The notes: generated from the sequence alone by a model not told the origin. A stretch of 64,000 nt of DNA from Streptomyces violaceorubidus (GCF_000717995.1 NZ_JODM01000002.1:62001-126000); one strand, 5' to 3'. Counted from the first letter of the stretch, positions 26,291-36,200 are shown. Made by a program: numbers and translations.

Positions 26291-28060
26291 TCACGACAGG
26301 GGCGGGTAGGCGTTCTTCATGAGCTCCTGGAACTGCGCGGAGAACCACTTCCCGGAGATGGGGGCGTCCGGGAGGGCACCGGACATGTTGTTGCCGTTGC
26401 GCGCGTTGCCGGTGTACGTCGGGTCGCACATCCGGTCGAATCCCTTGCCCTCGTCGTTCGGGATCTCCTTGCTCGCGCCGTCCGACTCGCCCGGCGGCTT
26501 CATCCACACGTAGGCGTCGATGCCGGGCTCGGGGTTGGCCTTCGGCCGTTCGCCGAGGCCCGCCCCGGACTGGTTGCACCAGTTGCCGAGGTGGATGCGG
26601 CGGTCGTACTTGCCGCCGTTGACGTACGTGTCGACGTTCGTCGTGGCGCCGGGACCGGTGGGCCGCTGGGTGCCGCCCCAGCCGTTGCGGGAGGTGTCGA
26701 TCAGCATGCCGATCTTCGAGTCGAAGCCGATCGAGACCAGCTTGTCGCGCATGGCCTGGGCGTAGGACAGCTCGTCGGTGTAGCGGTTCCAGTCGACCCA
26801 CTTGGACTGGCGCACGGACGTGCCGTTCACACTGTCCGTGATCTTGAAGTTGTCCTCCTTCAGCGCGCTGTAGTTGGCGGTGTTGACGATGAAGCCGTGG
26901 ACGTCGCCCACGGTCGCGCCCTCGGTGGTGGCCGCCGCCTTGAACATGTCGGCCGAGGGGCCGAAGTTGTCGTCCCAGCCCAGCCAGCCGTGGTGGCCGG
27001 CGTCGATGTAGTTGTAGACGTTGCCGATGTCACCGAACTTGTTCAGGGCGTAGCCGACGCCCTTCTGGTAGTTGCCGTTGGCCTTCATCACGTCGCAGTT
27101 GGGCACGGCGGTCGGCCGGCCCGAGACGTTGGTGACGAGGTTGGGCAGCGAGTCGATCTCGACCGTGGTGACGATCCGGAGGTCCGCGTACTTCGGGTCC
27201 GAGAGGATCTCGGCGATCGGGTCGATGTACTCGGTCTTGTACCGGTCGATCTCGGTCGGGCCCAGTTCGCCGTTGGAGGCGAGGGCGGAGCAGTCGCGTC
27301 CGGGCAGGTTGTAGATGACGAGCTGGATGTACAGCTCGTCGGAGCCCTTCTGCTTCAGCGCCTCGTCGAGGTGGTCGCGCAGGCCCATGCCGCCGTTGGC
27401 CCCCTCGATCGCGGCGATCCGGTCCAGCCAGACGCCGGTGGGCTGGTTGGCGATCCGGCTGCCGCCGGCCTCGGCCGCCGCCTTCTCGGACCACTCCGGG
27501 TTCACGTATCCCTTGGCGCCGGCGTAGGGGTTGTCCACCCGGTCGGACGGACCGGTGGGATCGGTCGGGTCCGTGGGATCGGTCGGGTCCGTGGGATCGG
27601 TCGGGTCCGTGGGATCGGTCGGGTCCGTGGGGTCGGTGCCGCCGTCGACGTTGCAGGTCACACCGTTGAGGGTGAAGGTGGCCGGGACGGCGTTGCTGCC
27701 GCTGTAGGTGGCCTGGAAGCCGAAGCTCGCCGAACCGCCGGTGGACAGGGTGCCGTTGTACGACTCGTTCGCCGCGGTGACGGCGGCACCGCTCTGACTG
27801 ACCTTCGCGTTCCAGCTGTTGGTGACCTTCTGACTGCCGGCGTAGGTCCATCCCAGCGACCAGTTGGACGTGGCGGCACCGTTGTTGGTGACGGTCACGG
27901 CAGCGGTGAATCCGCTTCCCCAGTCGTTCTGCACCTTGTAGTCGACGGTGCAGGCGGCGGCCGCGGCTCCGGCGCTCGCGGAGTGGGCGGCCAGTGCCGT
28001 GCCGGAGGCGCCGGCGACCAGCGTCAGGGCGGCGAGCATCGCGGTTCTGGTACGGGTCAT
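26291..28060 (-). CDS. secreted cellulase: CBM2 plus glycoside hydrolase family 6
   Basis: 589-residue secreted enzyme hydrolysing beta-1,4-glucan in cellulose. The signal peptide covers about 1-36. A family 2 cellulose-binding module follows (37-138, CTVDYKVQNDWGSGF to LNGVTC), then an Asp-Pro-Thr repeat linker (about 140-170) and a GH6 catalytic domain (175-589). Catalytic regions are VIYNLPGRDCSALASNGE and TTVEIDSLPNLVT, with DAGHHGWLGW and WVKPPGESDG-like WMKPPGESDG. Domain order and length fit a secreted Streptomyces cellobiohydrolase. A CebR-like box lies upstream. It diverges from a truncated second cellulase gene. Confidence 0.94.
   Translation of the reverse strand: MTRTRTAMLAALTLVAGASGTALAAHSASAGAAAAACTVDYKVQNDWGSGFTAAVTVTNNGAATSNWSLGWTYAGSQKVTNSWNAKVSQSGAAVTAANESYNGTLSTGGSASFGFQATYSGSNAVPATFTLNGVTCNVDGGTDPTDPTDPTDPTDPTDPTDPTDPTDPTGPSDRVDNPYAGAKGYVNPEWSEKAAAEAGGSRIANQPTGVWLDRIAAIEGANGGMGLRDHLDEALKQKGSDELYIQLVIYNLPGRDCSALASNGELGPTEIDRYKTEYIDPIAEILSDPKYADLRIVTTVEIDSLPNLVTNVSGRPTAVPNCDVMKANGNYQKGVGYALNKFGDIGNVYNYIDAGHHGWLGWDDNFGPSADMFKAAATTEGATVGDVHGFIVNTANYSALKEDNFKITDSVNGTSVRQSKWVDWNRYTDELSYAQAMRDKLVSIGFDSKIGMLIDTSRNGWGGTQRPTGPGATTNVDTYVNGGKYDRRIHLGNWCNQSGAGLGERPKANPEPGIDAYVWMKPPGESDGASKEIPNDEGKGFDRMCDPTYTGNARNGNNMSGALPDAPISGKWFSAQFQELMKNAYPPLS
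27552..27636 (-). repeat. 18-base tandem repeat coding the DPT linker
   Basis: Near-identical 18-base units (GGATCGGTCGGGTCCGTG) repeated more than four times, encoding (Asp-Pro-Thr)n between the cellulose-binding and catalytic domains. The high nucleotide identity suggests recent expansion; linker length probably varies between strains. Confidence 0.9.
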
Positions 28061-28359
28061 GAGTGCGGGTTCCTTCTTTCGTGGGGGTGCTGCTGTCGTC
28101 CGGGGCCGCGCTCGCGTCGGCGCGGCCCGCTGCCGATCGGCATGGGTGTTGTCGTGATCGGAGGTCAGGAACGACCCGCGGGCGCGGTGGAACCGCCCGA
28201 GGGCTGAGCGATCCGGCACATGGGCCGGCGAGGCGTCGGACACGTAGCGGCCACGGCTGCGGCAACGGCTAAAAGTCCTGAACGCGGGGGGTGGAGCGGG
28301 GGGTGGCGCATGAGCGACTCCTTGCAGTTCGGGCGCGCCGTGACCGACGCGTCGACTGG

Positions 28360-28373
28360 TGGAACCGCTCCCA
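28360..28373. promoter_or_regulatory. CebR-like box upstream of the GH6 gene
   Basis: TGGAACCGCTCCCA matches 12 of 14 positions of the Streptomyces cellulase operator TGGGAGCGCTCCCA bound by CebR. It lies 300 bases before the GH6 start. The rest of the 518-base divergent gap 28061-28578 has no gene. Confidence 0.65.
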
Positions 28374-28501
28374 CTGGTGCAGCGAAGGTAGCGCCAAGTG
28401 ACGGTAAAGAACAGAGGAGTTACCGACTTTCTCCGCGTCGGCGCTGTCGAATCTTTTCGACTCGCCACACATCTTGACCGCACTAGGCACCCTCCCCACT
28501 A

Positions 28502-28515
28502 TGGGAGCGCTCCCA
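28502..28515. promoter_or_regulatory. perfect CebR operator
   Basis: TGGGAGCGCTCCCA, the exact 14-base palindrome known as the CebR (cellobiose-responsive LacI-type repressor) site upstream of Streptomyces cellulase genes. It is 64 bases before the CBM2 remnant start and could also influence the divergent GH6 promoter. Confidence 0.9.
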
Positions 28516-28578
28516 CTGGTTCAAGGCTTGTTGCTCCTCCCCCACTCCCTCCCCGAGCCGCAAGGAGGAACCAGCACC

Positions 28579-28930
28579 ATGCACCCCGGACACAGACACA
28601 GACGCCGCACCGCGCGGCGCTGGTGGACCGCCGCGCTCGCGGCGCTCGCACTGCCCCTCACGATGCTGGGCACGGGTTCGACCCCGGCCCAGGCGGCCGC
28701 ACTCCAGTGCAGCGTGGACTACAGGACCAACGACTGGGGCGCCGGCTTCACCGCGGAGCTGACGCTGACCAACCACGGCTCCGCCGCGATCGACGGCTGG
28801 ACGCTGACCTACTCCTACGCGGGCAACCAGAAGCTCACGAACGGCTGGAACGGCACCTGGTCCCAGTCCGGCCGCAACGTCACCGTGAAGAACGCGTCGT
28901 ACAACGCGCGGATCGCCGCCGGGGCCGCGG
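28579..28930 (+). pseudogene. 5' stump of a secreted cellulase: signal peptide plus truncated CBM2
   Basis: From ATG 28579 (after AAGGAGGAACCAGCACC, a strong ribosome site) come a signal peptide (about 1-40, ending PAQAA) and a family 2 cellulose-binding module that breaks off near residue 115 at NASYNARIAAGAA, about 25 residues before a normal CBM2 end. The frame then continues to 29268 in Arg/Gly-rich sequence unlike any cellulase. The catalytic domain is gone. Promoter, operator and ribosome site are intact, so a short secreted CBM2-like product might still be made. Confidence 0.85.
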
Positions 28931-29065
28931 GACGCCGCACTGCGCGCCGCGTACCGGCGGGGCGTGCCGGTGGAGGTGCTCGCCTCCCGGACACGGCTGA
29001 CGCAGCGGTGGGTCAGGACGGTGGTCACCGGCGGGAAGCCCCCGCCGGTGGACGAGGCCGCGTGA
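28931..29065 (+). pseudogene. 3' fragment of a helix-turn-helix protein
   Basis: In a frame different from the cellulase stump, codons 28931-29065 read DAALRAAYRRGVPVEVLASR and TRLTQRWVRTVVTGG, ending with TGA. This looks like the last 44 residues of a small DNA-binding protein. Together with the stump it marks a deletion that joined two unrelated genes near 28920-28930. The next 150 bases (29066-29215) hold nothing I recognise. Confidence 0.5.
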
Positions 29066-29215
29066 GAATCAGGGCGTGTAGACCGACGACCTCGGGGCCG
29101 TGGGCCTGCCCCACCGCCCCGGCCTGGCAGAACACCGCCTACAACCAGCCCCCGCAAGCGGGTGTGGGGGTGCCTCACGGGACGAACCTCCTGGAGGACG
29201 GACGGATTCCGCCTC

Positions 29216-29995
29216 TCAGTCGCCGCCCGGGTCAGGCGCGTTGCCGCCCTTCGCCCACGATTTCCTGAACGCCGCGAGGGTGAAGACCGGGTCGGGGCGG
29301 GGGGTGTCCTGGTCGGGCAGGGCGGCCAGCCGCAGCGCGAACTCCTCGGCGAGCGGCTCGCCCGGCGGCAGGGTGACGAACCAGCCGCGCCGCAGGTCGG
29401 CGACCGTCCGGCGGGGGCTGCGGCCCTGGCCGTGGCCGGTGAAGCGGGCCCGGCCGACGGGAACCAGGCCGTGCTCGCGGGCGTACGCCTCGACCAGGTG
29501 GGCGGCGTCGTGCGCGGTGCTCGGCGGGCGGGCGGCGAGCACCGCGTCGATGTCGCTGCCCACGTTGTGCGAGGCGCCCTTGTCGACCGTGGTCACGTAC
29601 GTCCCGCCGGGCCGCAGGACGCGGGCGCACTCGGCGACGATCGCCCGCACGTTCTCGGCACCGCCGGCGAGGTGCAGCAGCCACACGCTGGTGACGGCGT
29701 CGAACTCCGCCCCGGCGAAGGGCAGTCGGCGGCTGTCGGCGAGCACGACGGCGCCGGGCAGGCGGGCGGCGGCGCGGTGGGCCATGGCGGGGGCGAGGTC
29801 GACGCCGGTCACCCGCAGGCCGTCGCGCGCGGCCACGATCCGCCGGGTGACGATGCCGGTGCCGCAGGCCACGTCGAGCAGCCGGCGGGCCTGCCCGGGC
29901 ACCAGGCTCAGTACGGCCTGTGCCGCCGCCGCGGCCCGGGGTTCGCCGCCGCGGGAGTCGTCGTACCGTTCCGCTTCCTTGTCGTAGTCGAGCAC
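29216..29995 (-). CDS. class I SAM-dependent methyltransferase
   Basis: 259 residues. The motif LLDVACGTGIVTRRI lies near residue 40, followed by VTGVDLAPAMAHRA and LRPGGTYVTTV. The start MLDYDKEAERYDDSRGGEPR is typical of UbiE/small-molecule methyltransferases. The start lies 4 bases after the pterin dehydratase stop on the same strand, so the two are probably co-transcribed. The substrate is unknown. Confidence 0.9.
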   Translation of the reverse strand: MLDYDKEAERYDDSRGGEPRAAAAAQAVLSLVPGQARRLLDVACGTGIVTRRIVAARDGLRVTGVDLAPAMAHRAAARLPGAVVLADSRRLPFAGAEFDAVTSVWLLHLAGGAENVRAIVAECARVLRPGGTYVTTVDKGASHNVGSDIDAVLAARPPSTAHDAAHLVEAYAREHGLVPVGRARFTGHGQGRSPRRTVADLRRGWFVTLPPGEPLAEEFALRLAALPDQDTPRPDPVFTLAAFRKSWAKGGNAPDPGGD

Positions 29996-29999
29996 ACCG

Positions 30000-30305
30000 T
30001 CAGTGTGCCCCGTGACCGGCGGCCAGGTCCTCCACCCTGCGGGCGAGCTCGACGTCCTTCGCGGTGACGGCGCCGCCCGCGCTGTGGGTGTGCACGGCGA
30101 GGGCGACCGTGTCGTAGCCGAGGGTCAGGTCGGAGTGGTGGTCGAGCTCCTCCTGCACCTGGGCGATGTGGACGACCATCGCGGTCGCCGCGAAGTGGGA
30201 GCCGAGCCGGTAGGAGCGGGTGAGCCGCCCGGCGTCGAGGGACCAGCCGGGCAGGGCGGCCAGGTGCTCCTCGATCTCCTGCGGCGACAGCGGTTCGACG
30301 GGCAT
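30000..30305 (-). CDS. 4a-hydroxytetrahydrobiopterin dehydratase (PCD/DCoH family)
   Basis: 101-residue pterin carbinolamine dehydratase that recycles the pterin cofactor of aromatic amino acid hydroxylases or handles related pterins. The catalytic histidine pair is in the block EELDHHSDLTLGYDTVALAV near residues 53-72, and the length is normal. ATG 30305 follows GGGGAAGGAG. It is divergent from the XRE regulator at 30395. No hydroxylase gene is close by. Confidence 0.93.
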   Translation of the reverse strand: MPVEPLSPQEIEEHLAALPGWSLDAGRLTRSYRLGSHFAATAMVVHIAQVQEELDHHSDLTLGYDTVALAVHTHSAGGAVTAKDVELARRVEDLAAGHGAH

Positions 30306-30394
30306 GGGCTGCGCTCCTTCCCCGGGCGGTTTCGCCCCAGCCTGCCACAGCACGGCCGCTCCGGCGCGCCCCGGCGTCGACTACCGTTTTCCGT

Positions 30395-31213
30395 ATGACC
30401 GCACTCGTGTCCGGCACCTCCCCCACCACCGACCCGGGCGTGGGGCCGATGCTGCGTGCCTGGCGGGAGCGGCGGCGGGTCAGCCAGCTGGAGCTGGCAC
30501 TGCGCGCCGATTCCTCCGCCCGGCACATCAGCTTCGTCGAGACGGGCCGCTCCCGGCCGAGCGAGGAGATGGTGCTGCGCCTCGCCGAGCACCTGGACGT
30601 CCCGGTGCGTGAGCGCAACGCGCTGCTGCTCGCGGCCGGTTACGCCCCGCGCTACCCGGAGACCCCCCTGGACGACCCCGCCCTCGGCGCCCTGCGCGAG
30701 GGCATGGAGCGGCTGATCCGGGGCTACGAGCCGTATCCGGCGCTGGTCGTCGACGCGACGTACCGGGTGCTGGCGGCCAACCGGGGGATCACGATACTGA
30801 CGGCCGGCGTCGCGGAGCACCTGCTCGCGCCGCCGCTGAACGCGATCCGGCTGACGCTGCACCCGCAGGGCCTGGCGCCGCGCATCCGCAATCTGCGCGA
30901 GTGGCGCGGGCACCTGCTGGAGCAGATGGAGCGGCAGATCGCCCTGCACCGCTCGCAGCCGCTGCGGGAGCTGTACGACGAGGTGGCGGCCTATCCGGTG
31001 CCGGACACCGGGCCGGTCGGCGAGCCGGAGGAACCGGTGCCGTACTTCGCCCTGCCGATGCAGATCGAGCACGAGGGCCACGTCCTGTCGTTCATCTCGT
31101 CCATCTCCACCTTCAACACCCCGATGGACGTGACGGTCGCCGAGCTGGCCATCGAGACGCTGCTCCCGGCCGACCCGGCGACGGTCAAGTACCTTCACTC
31201 GCTGCTGCCCTGA
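30395..31213 (+). CDS. XRE family regulator with MmyB-like ligand domain
   Basis: 272 residues. The helix-turn-helix covers about 18-75 (MLRAWRERRRVSQLELALRA, then ARHISFVETGRSRPSEEMV). The C-terminal MmyB-like domain carries PALVVDATYRVLAANRG and FISSISTFNTPMDVTVAELA. Such regulators sense fatty-acid-like or other hydrophobic ligands and often control a neighbouring oxidoreductase or membrane gene. Here the candidates are the divergent pterin dehydratase and the convergent membrane protein. The 3' end overlaps the latter by 19 bases. Confidence 0.9.
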   Translation: MTALVSGTSPTTDPGVGPMLRAWRERRRVSQLELALRADSSARHISFVETGRSRPSEEMVLRLAEHLDVPVRERNALLLAAGYAPRYPETPLDDPALGALREGMERLIRGYEPYPALVVDATYRVLAANRGITILTAGVAEHLLAPPLNAIRLTLHPQGLAPRIRNLREWRGHLLEQMERQIALHRSQPLRELYDEVAAYPVPDTGPVGEPEEPVPYFALPMQIEHEGHVLSFISSISTFNTPMDVTVAELAIETLLPADPATVKYLHSLLP

Positions 31214-31620
31214 CCCTGCCTGAGCGCCCCGTACTGGAGCAGCGCGAAGCCGGTCACGACGACGGCCTGGAGCACCGTCCACAACGCTCCGGCCGTGGTG
31301 GGCGTGAGCCAGAGGGCGAGCGCGACGAAGCTGACGGCCGCCCAGGCCAGGTTGGCCTCGACGACGGCCCGGACGGCCGGCGCCGGGGGCCGGGTGCGGG
31401 TGGCCAGCAGGCCCACGCACCCGGCGTAGACCGCGAGGAAGGCGCCGAGGGCGAGGAGCAGGCCGGAGCCGGTGCCGAGGTAGCGGCCGAGGGGGCCGGA
31501 GAGTGCGAGGTAGGCGAGCGCGTTGGTGCCGGTCACCGCCGCGTCGAGGGCGAGGAAGCGGCGGAGCATCAGCCGCGGCTCGGCCGTACGGGCGAGTGCG
31601 GCAAGCTGGTGCGTGGACAT
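31195..31620 (-). CDS. four-helix integral membrane protein of unknown function
   Basis: 141 residues with four predicted transmembrane segments (FLALDAAVTGTNALAYLALS; GLLLALGAFLAVYAGCVGLL; NLAWAAVSFVALALWLTPT; LWTVLQAVVVTGFALLQYG). The N-terminus is hydrophilic and there is no enzyme motif. It is convergent with the MmyB-type regulator. I do not recognise a named family with confidence. Confidence 0.8.
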   Translation of the reverse strand: MSTHQLAALARTAEPRLMLRRFLALDAAVTGTNALAYLALSGPLGRYLGTGSGLLLALGAFLAVYAGCVGLLATRTRPPAPAVRAVVEANLAWAAVSFVALALWLTPTTAGALWTVLQAVVVTGFALLQYGALRQGQGSSE

Positions 31621-31848
31621 GACGAGTCACCCTCCGTCGGGTCGGACATGCTGTGGTGTGGCCGGGTCCCGGGCCGGAGTGCGCCGGACCGGAACCCGGT
31701 GGCACCACGATCCCGCCCGGCACGGGCGCGGTCGATTACCCGCCGGGTAATGCGTCCGGCCCGGGAATGATCCACGAACACCCCTGTGAGACTGACAGAG
31801 GAACATGACAGACTGCGGTGAGACTTGGGCGCGTTGGGGAGGCGTGGC

Positions 31849-32712
31849 GTGAGCGAGCGGCGGGCCGCACCCACCGTGGGCCAGGTGGTCCTCGGCAGAC
31901 GGCTGCAGGAACTGCGGGAGGCGGCGGGCCTCAAGCGCGAGGAGGCCGCCAAGGTGCTCCGCGTGGCCCCGGCGACCGTGCGGCGCATGGAGATGGCCGA
32001 GGTCGCGCTGAAAATACCGTATGTCCAGATACTGCTGACGGCGTACGGGGTCGCCGCCGAGGAGGTCGCGGCGTTCGTCGCGCTCGCCGAGGAGGCGAAC
32101 CAGCCGGGCTGGTGGCAGCGGTACCACGACGTGCTGCCGGACTGGTTCAGCCTCTACGTGAGCCTGGAGGGCGCCGCACGGATCGTCCGTTCCTACGAGC
32201 CGCACTTCGTCCCGGGGCTGTTGCAGACCGAGGACTACGCGCGCTCGGTCATGGAGGCCGGGACGATCGGCAACGCGGGCGCCGACGCGGTGGAGCGGCA
32301 CGTGTCCCTGCGCATGGAGCGGCAGCGGCTGCTGGACCGCCCCGACCCGCCCCACCTGTGGGTGGTGATGGACGAGACGGTGCTGAGGCGGCCGGTGAGC
32401 ATCCACGGCCGGGTGATGCGCGAGCAGCTGGACAAGCTGCTGGACTTCGCCGCCCGGGACCGGGTGACACTCCAGGTCGCCGAGTTCGAGGACGGGCCGC
32501 ACCCGGGGACGTACGCGCCGTTCACCCTGTTCCGGTTCGCCGAGCCGGAGCTGCCCGACATGGTCTTCACCGAGTACCTGACGGGCGCCCTGTACCTGGA
32601 CTCCCGCACCGAGGTCTCGGCGCACCTGGAGGTTCTGGACCACATGACCGCGCGCGCCGCCTCGACCCAGCGCACCGAGAAGATCCTGCGCGCCTACCGT
32701 GAGACCTTCTGA
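31849..32712 (+). CDS. XRE family regulator with DUF5753 domain
   Basis: 287 residues. The helix-turn-helix spans about 15-70 (LGRRLQELREAAGLKREEAA, then VAPATVRRMEMAEVALK). The DUF5753 domain follows (PGLLQTEDYARSVMEAG, MERQRLLDRPDPPHLWVVMD). GTG 31849 was chosen because GGGGAGG lies just upstream; an upstream TTG at 31825 is also open. In Streptomyces this class usually precedes a small DUF397 protein and often a DUF574 methyltransferase; here no DUF397 gene follows and the methyltransferase is decayed. Confidence 0.9.
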   Translation: MSERRAAPTVGQVVLGRRLQELREAAGLKREEAAKVLRVAPATVRRMEMAEVALKIPYVQILLTAYGVAAEEVAAFVALAEEANQPGWWQRYHDVLPDWFSLYVSLEGAARIVRSYEPHFVPGLLQTEDYARSVMEAGTIGNAGADAVERHVSLRMERQRLLDRPDPPHLWVVMDETVLRRPVSIHGRVMREQLDKLLDFAARDRVTLQVAEFEDGPHPGTYAPFTLFRFAEPELPDMVFTEYLTGALYLDSRTEVSAHLEVLDHMTARAASTQRTEKILRAYRETF

Positions 32713-32774
32713 CCGCGACGGGACGCCACGCAGCCCCGAGGAGACGCCACCGCAGGACCGGACCCGAAGCCGCG

Positions 32775-33170
32775 CCCCTCGACACGAGCAGGCCGCACCC
32801 GGCCCGGGACTTGGACTGGTGTGCTGGGCGGCAGGGACAACTACCCGGCGGACGAGGAGCCGGCCCGCAGGATCCTCGCGGCGGACAGCACGGCGGACCG
32901 CCCGGTGCGCGAACCGGCGGTTCACGCACCGGGCGGTCCGCACCCTCGCCGAGGCCGGGATCCGCCAGTTCCTGGACGTGGGACCGGCATCCCCATCGAG
33001 CCGAACCCGCGCCAGGTGGCCCAGGCGGTGGCCCCGGCTCGCGGATCGTCCACGCCGACAACGACCCGATCGTCCTCCGGCACGCCCAGGCGCTGCCGCA
33101 CGGCTCGGCGCAGGACGCCACCGACCACGTCCACGCGGACGTCCGGGACCCGGACCTGATCGTGTCCTGA
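32775..33170 (+). pseudogene. frameshifted SAM methyltransferase of the DUF574 (Methyltransf_19) type
   Basis: Recognisable pieces run in order but in changing frames: LDTSRPHPARDLDW, then LGGRDNYPADEEPARRILAA, then NRRFTHRAVRTLAEAGIRQF with LDVG, then GIPIEPNPRQVAQAVAP, then SRIVHADNDPIVLRHAQALP, ending at a TGA at 33170. At least four frame changes (near 32820, 32905, 32985 and 33040) and loss of about the last half of the protein make it non-functional. It fills most of the gap 32713-33248 between the XRE gene and narG. Confidence 0.8.
32896..32938. repeat. 43-base near-perfect hairpin inside the methyltransferase pseudogene
   Basis: GACCGCCCGGTGCG (32896-32909) pairs with CGCACCGGGCGGTC (32925-32938). 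An inner stem GAACC/GGTTC is separated only by one C-A mismatch, and the loop is GGC. The right arm matches the methyltransferase coding sequence, so the left arm looks like an inverted copy of it. Confidence 0.8.
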
Positions 33171-33248
33171 CCCGTACGGGCGCCGCGAACGGGTGCACTC
33201 CCGCGCCCGGCCCTAGGTTCGGGAACCAGGGCGAGCAAGGGAGCGCAC

Positions 33249-36200
33249 GTGAGCGACACGCGGACACCGCCCACCGAGCCGGGCGCGGCGCTGCTGCGCG
33301 CGGGGCGGTTCTTCCGGCCGGGCACCGCCGCACCCGACCTGCACAGCATCGGGCTGGTCGGCGGGCGGGAGTCGGACGCCTTCTACCGGGACCGCTGGAG
33401 CCACGACAAGGTCGTCACGTCGACGCACGGCGTGAACTGCACCGGGTCGTGCCGGTGGAACGTGTTCGTCAAGGACGGCATCATCACCTGGGAGACCCAG
33501 GCCACGGACTATCCGTCGGTCGGCCCGGACCGCCCCGAGTACGAGCCGCGCGGCTGCCCCCGGGGCGCGGCGTTCTCCTGGTACACCTACTCGCCGACCC
33601 GGGTGCGCTACCCGTACGTGCGCGGGGTGCTCCTGGAGATGTACCGGGAGGCGAAGGCCCGGCTGACGGACCCGGTACTGGCCTGGGCCGACATCCAGGG
33701 CGACGCCGAGCGCCGCCGGCGCTACCAGCGGGCGCGCGGCAAGGGCGGTCTGGTCCGGGCGGGCTGGGACGAGGCGGTCGAGATGATCGCCGCCGCGCAC
33801 GTGCACACGATCCGCACCCACGGCCCCGACCGCATCGCGGGATTCTCGCCCATCCCCGCGATGTCGATGGTGTCGCACGCGGCGGGCGCCCGCTTCCACT
33901 CGCTGATCGGCGCCCCGATGCTGTCGTTCTACGACTGGTACGCCGACCTGCCGGTGGCCTCCCCGCAGGTCTTCGGCGACCAGACGGACGTGCCGGAGTC
34001 GGGCGACTGGTGGGACGCCGCGTACCTGATCATGTGGGGCACCAACGTGCCGGTGACCCGCACGCCCGACGCGCACTGGATGGCGGAGGCCCGCTACCGG
34101 GGCCAGAAGGTCGTGGTGGTCTCGCCCGACTACGCCGACAACACCAAGTTCGCCGACCAGTGGCTGCACCCGCACCCCGGCACGGACGCCGCGCTGGCGA
34201 TGGCGATGGGGCACGTGGTGCTCAAGGAGTTCTTCGTCGAGGGGACCACCCCGTTCTTCGACGACTACGTGCGGCGCTTCACCGACCTGCCGTTCCTGGT
34301 GACGCTGACCGAGCGGGACGGGGCGTACGTGCCGGGCAAGTTCCTGCGCGCCGCCGACCTCGGGCAGGGCGGTGCGGACGCCCACTGGAAGACGGTCGTC
34401 CTGGACGAGGCGACGGGCCGCGCGGTGGTCCCGAACGGCTCGCTGGGCTTCCGCTGGAACGAGACCGACCGGGGGAAGTGGAACCTGGACCTGGGGGAGG
34501 TACGGCCCGGGCTGAGCCTGCACGGCCACGAGATGGCGTCCGGCGTTCAGGTGCTGCTCCCCCGCTTCGACACCGAGGGCGGCCCGCACGGGCAGGGACG
34601 CGGCGACGTGCTGCGCCGGGGGGTGCCGGCGACGCGCCTCGGCGGGGCGACCGGTCCGCTGGTGACGACGGTCTTCGACCTGCTCCTCGCCCAGTACGGC
34701 GTGGGGCGCGAGGGCCTGCCGGGCGACTGGCCGGCGTCGTACGAGGACGCCGACGCGCCCGCCACCCCCGCCTGGCAGGAGACGCACACCTCGGTCCCGG
34801 CGGCGGCCTGTGTGCGCATCGCCCGCGAGTTCGCGCGGACGGCGCAGCGGTCCAAGGGCCGCTGCATGATCCTGATGGGGGCCGGCACCAACCACTGGTT
34901 CCACTCCGAGACGATCTACCGGGCCTTCCTCGCCCTGCTCCAGCTCACCGGCTGCCAGGGCCGCAACGGCGGCGGCTGGGCGCACTACGTCGGCCAGGAG
35001 AAGTGCCGTCCGGTGACCGGCTGGGCGTCCCTGGCCGCCGCGTCGGACTGGTCCCGGCCGCCGCGCCAGGCGATCGGCACCGGGTACTGGTACCTGCACA
35101 CCGACCAGTGGCGCTACGACCGGTTCCACGCCGACGTCCTCGCCTCACCGCTGGGCGAGGGGCGGCTCGCGGGGATGGCGGGCGCGGACTGCCTCGCCCT
35201 GTCGGCACGCACCGGCTGGATGCCCTCGTACCCGACCTTCGACCGCAACCCCCTCGAGCTGGGCGAGACCTCCGGCGACCCGGTGGCGAACGCGGTGGCC
35301 GAACTGCGGTCGGGCACCCTCAAGTTCGCGGGCGAGGACCCGGACGCGCCGGAGAACTGGCCGCGGATCGTCACCCTGTGGCGGGCCAACCTGCTCGGTT
35401 CCTCCGGAAAGGGCGCCGAGTACTTCACCAAGCACCTGCTGGGCACCCAGTCCTCGCTGCGGGCCCAGGAGGCGGCGCCCGGCGAACGGCCCCGGGACGT
35501 CGTCTGGCACGAGGAGGCACCGGAGGGAAAGCTCGACCTGCTGCTGTCGCTGGACTTCCGGCACACCTCGTCCACCCTCCTCTCCGACGTGGTGCTGCCC
35601 GCCGCGACCTGGTACGAGAAGCACGACCTGTCCAGCACGGACATGCACCCCTACGTGCACGCCTTCTCCCCGGCGGTGGACCCGCCGTGGCAGGCGCGCA
35701 CCGACTTCGACACCTTCAAGCTCCTCGCGGAGAAACTGAGCGAACTGGCCGAGGACCACCTCGGGGTCCGCAAGGACCTGGTGGCGGCCCCGCTCCAGCA
35801 CGACACCCCCGGCGAGATCGCCCAGCCGGGCGGTGTCGTACGGGACTGGCGGCGCGGGGAGTGCGAGCCGGAGCCCGGCAGGACCCTGCCGAACCTCGTC
35901 GTCGTGGAGCGCGACTACACGGCGGTCGGGGCGAAGTTCGCGGCGCTCGGCCCGCTGGTGGAGGCCAAGGGGCTGCCCGCCAAGGGCATCACCCTGAAGC
36001 CGGACGAGGAGGTGGCGCGGCTGCGGGACCTGAACGGCACGGTGCGCGGCGGCCCGGCCGACGGGCGTCCGGCGCTGGACACGGCGGTGAAGGCGGCCAA
36101 CACCGTCCTGGCCCTGTCCGGCACCACCAACGGGCGCCTGGCCACCCAGGGTTTCCGCACCCTGGAGGCGAAGACCGGGCAGCAGATGGCCCACCTGGCC

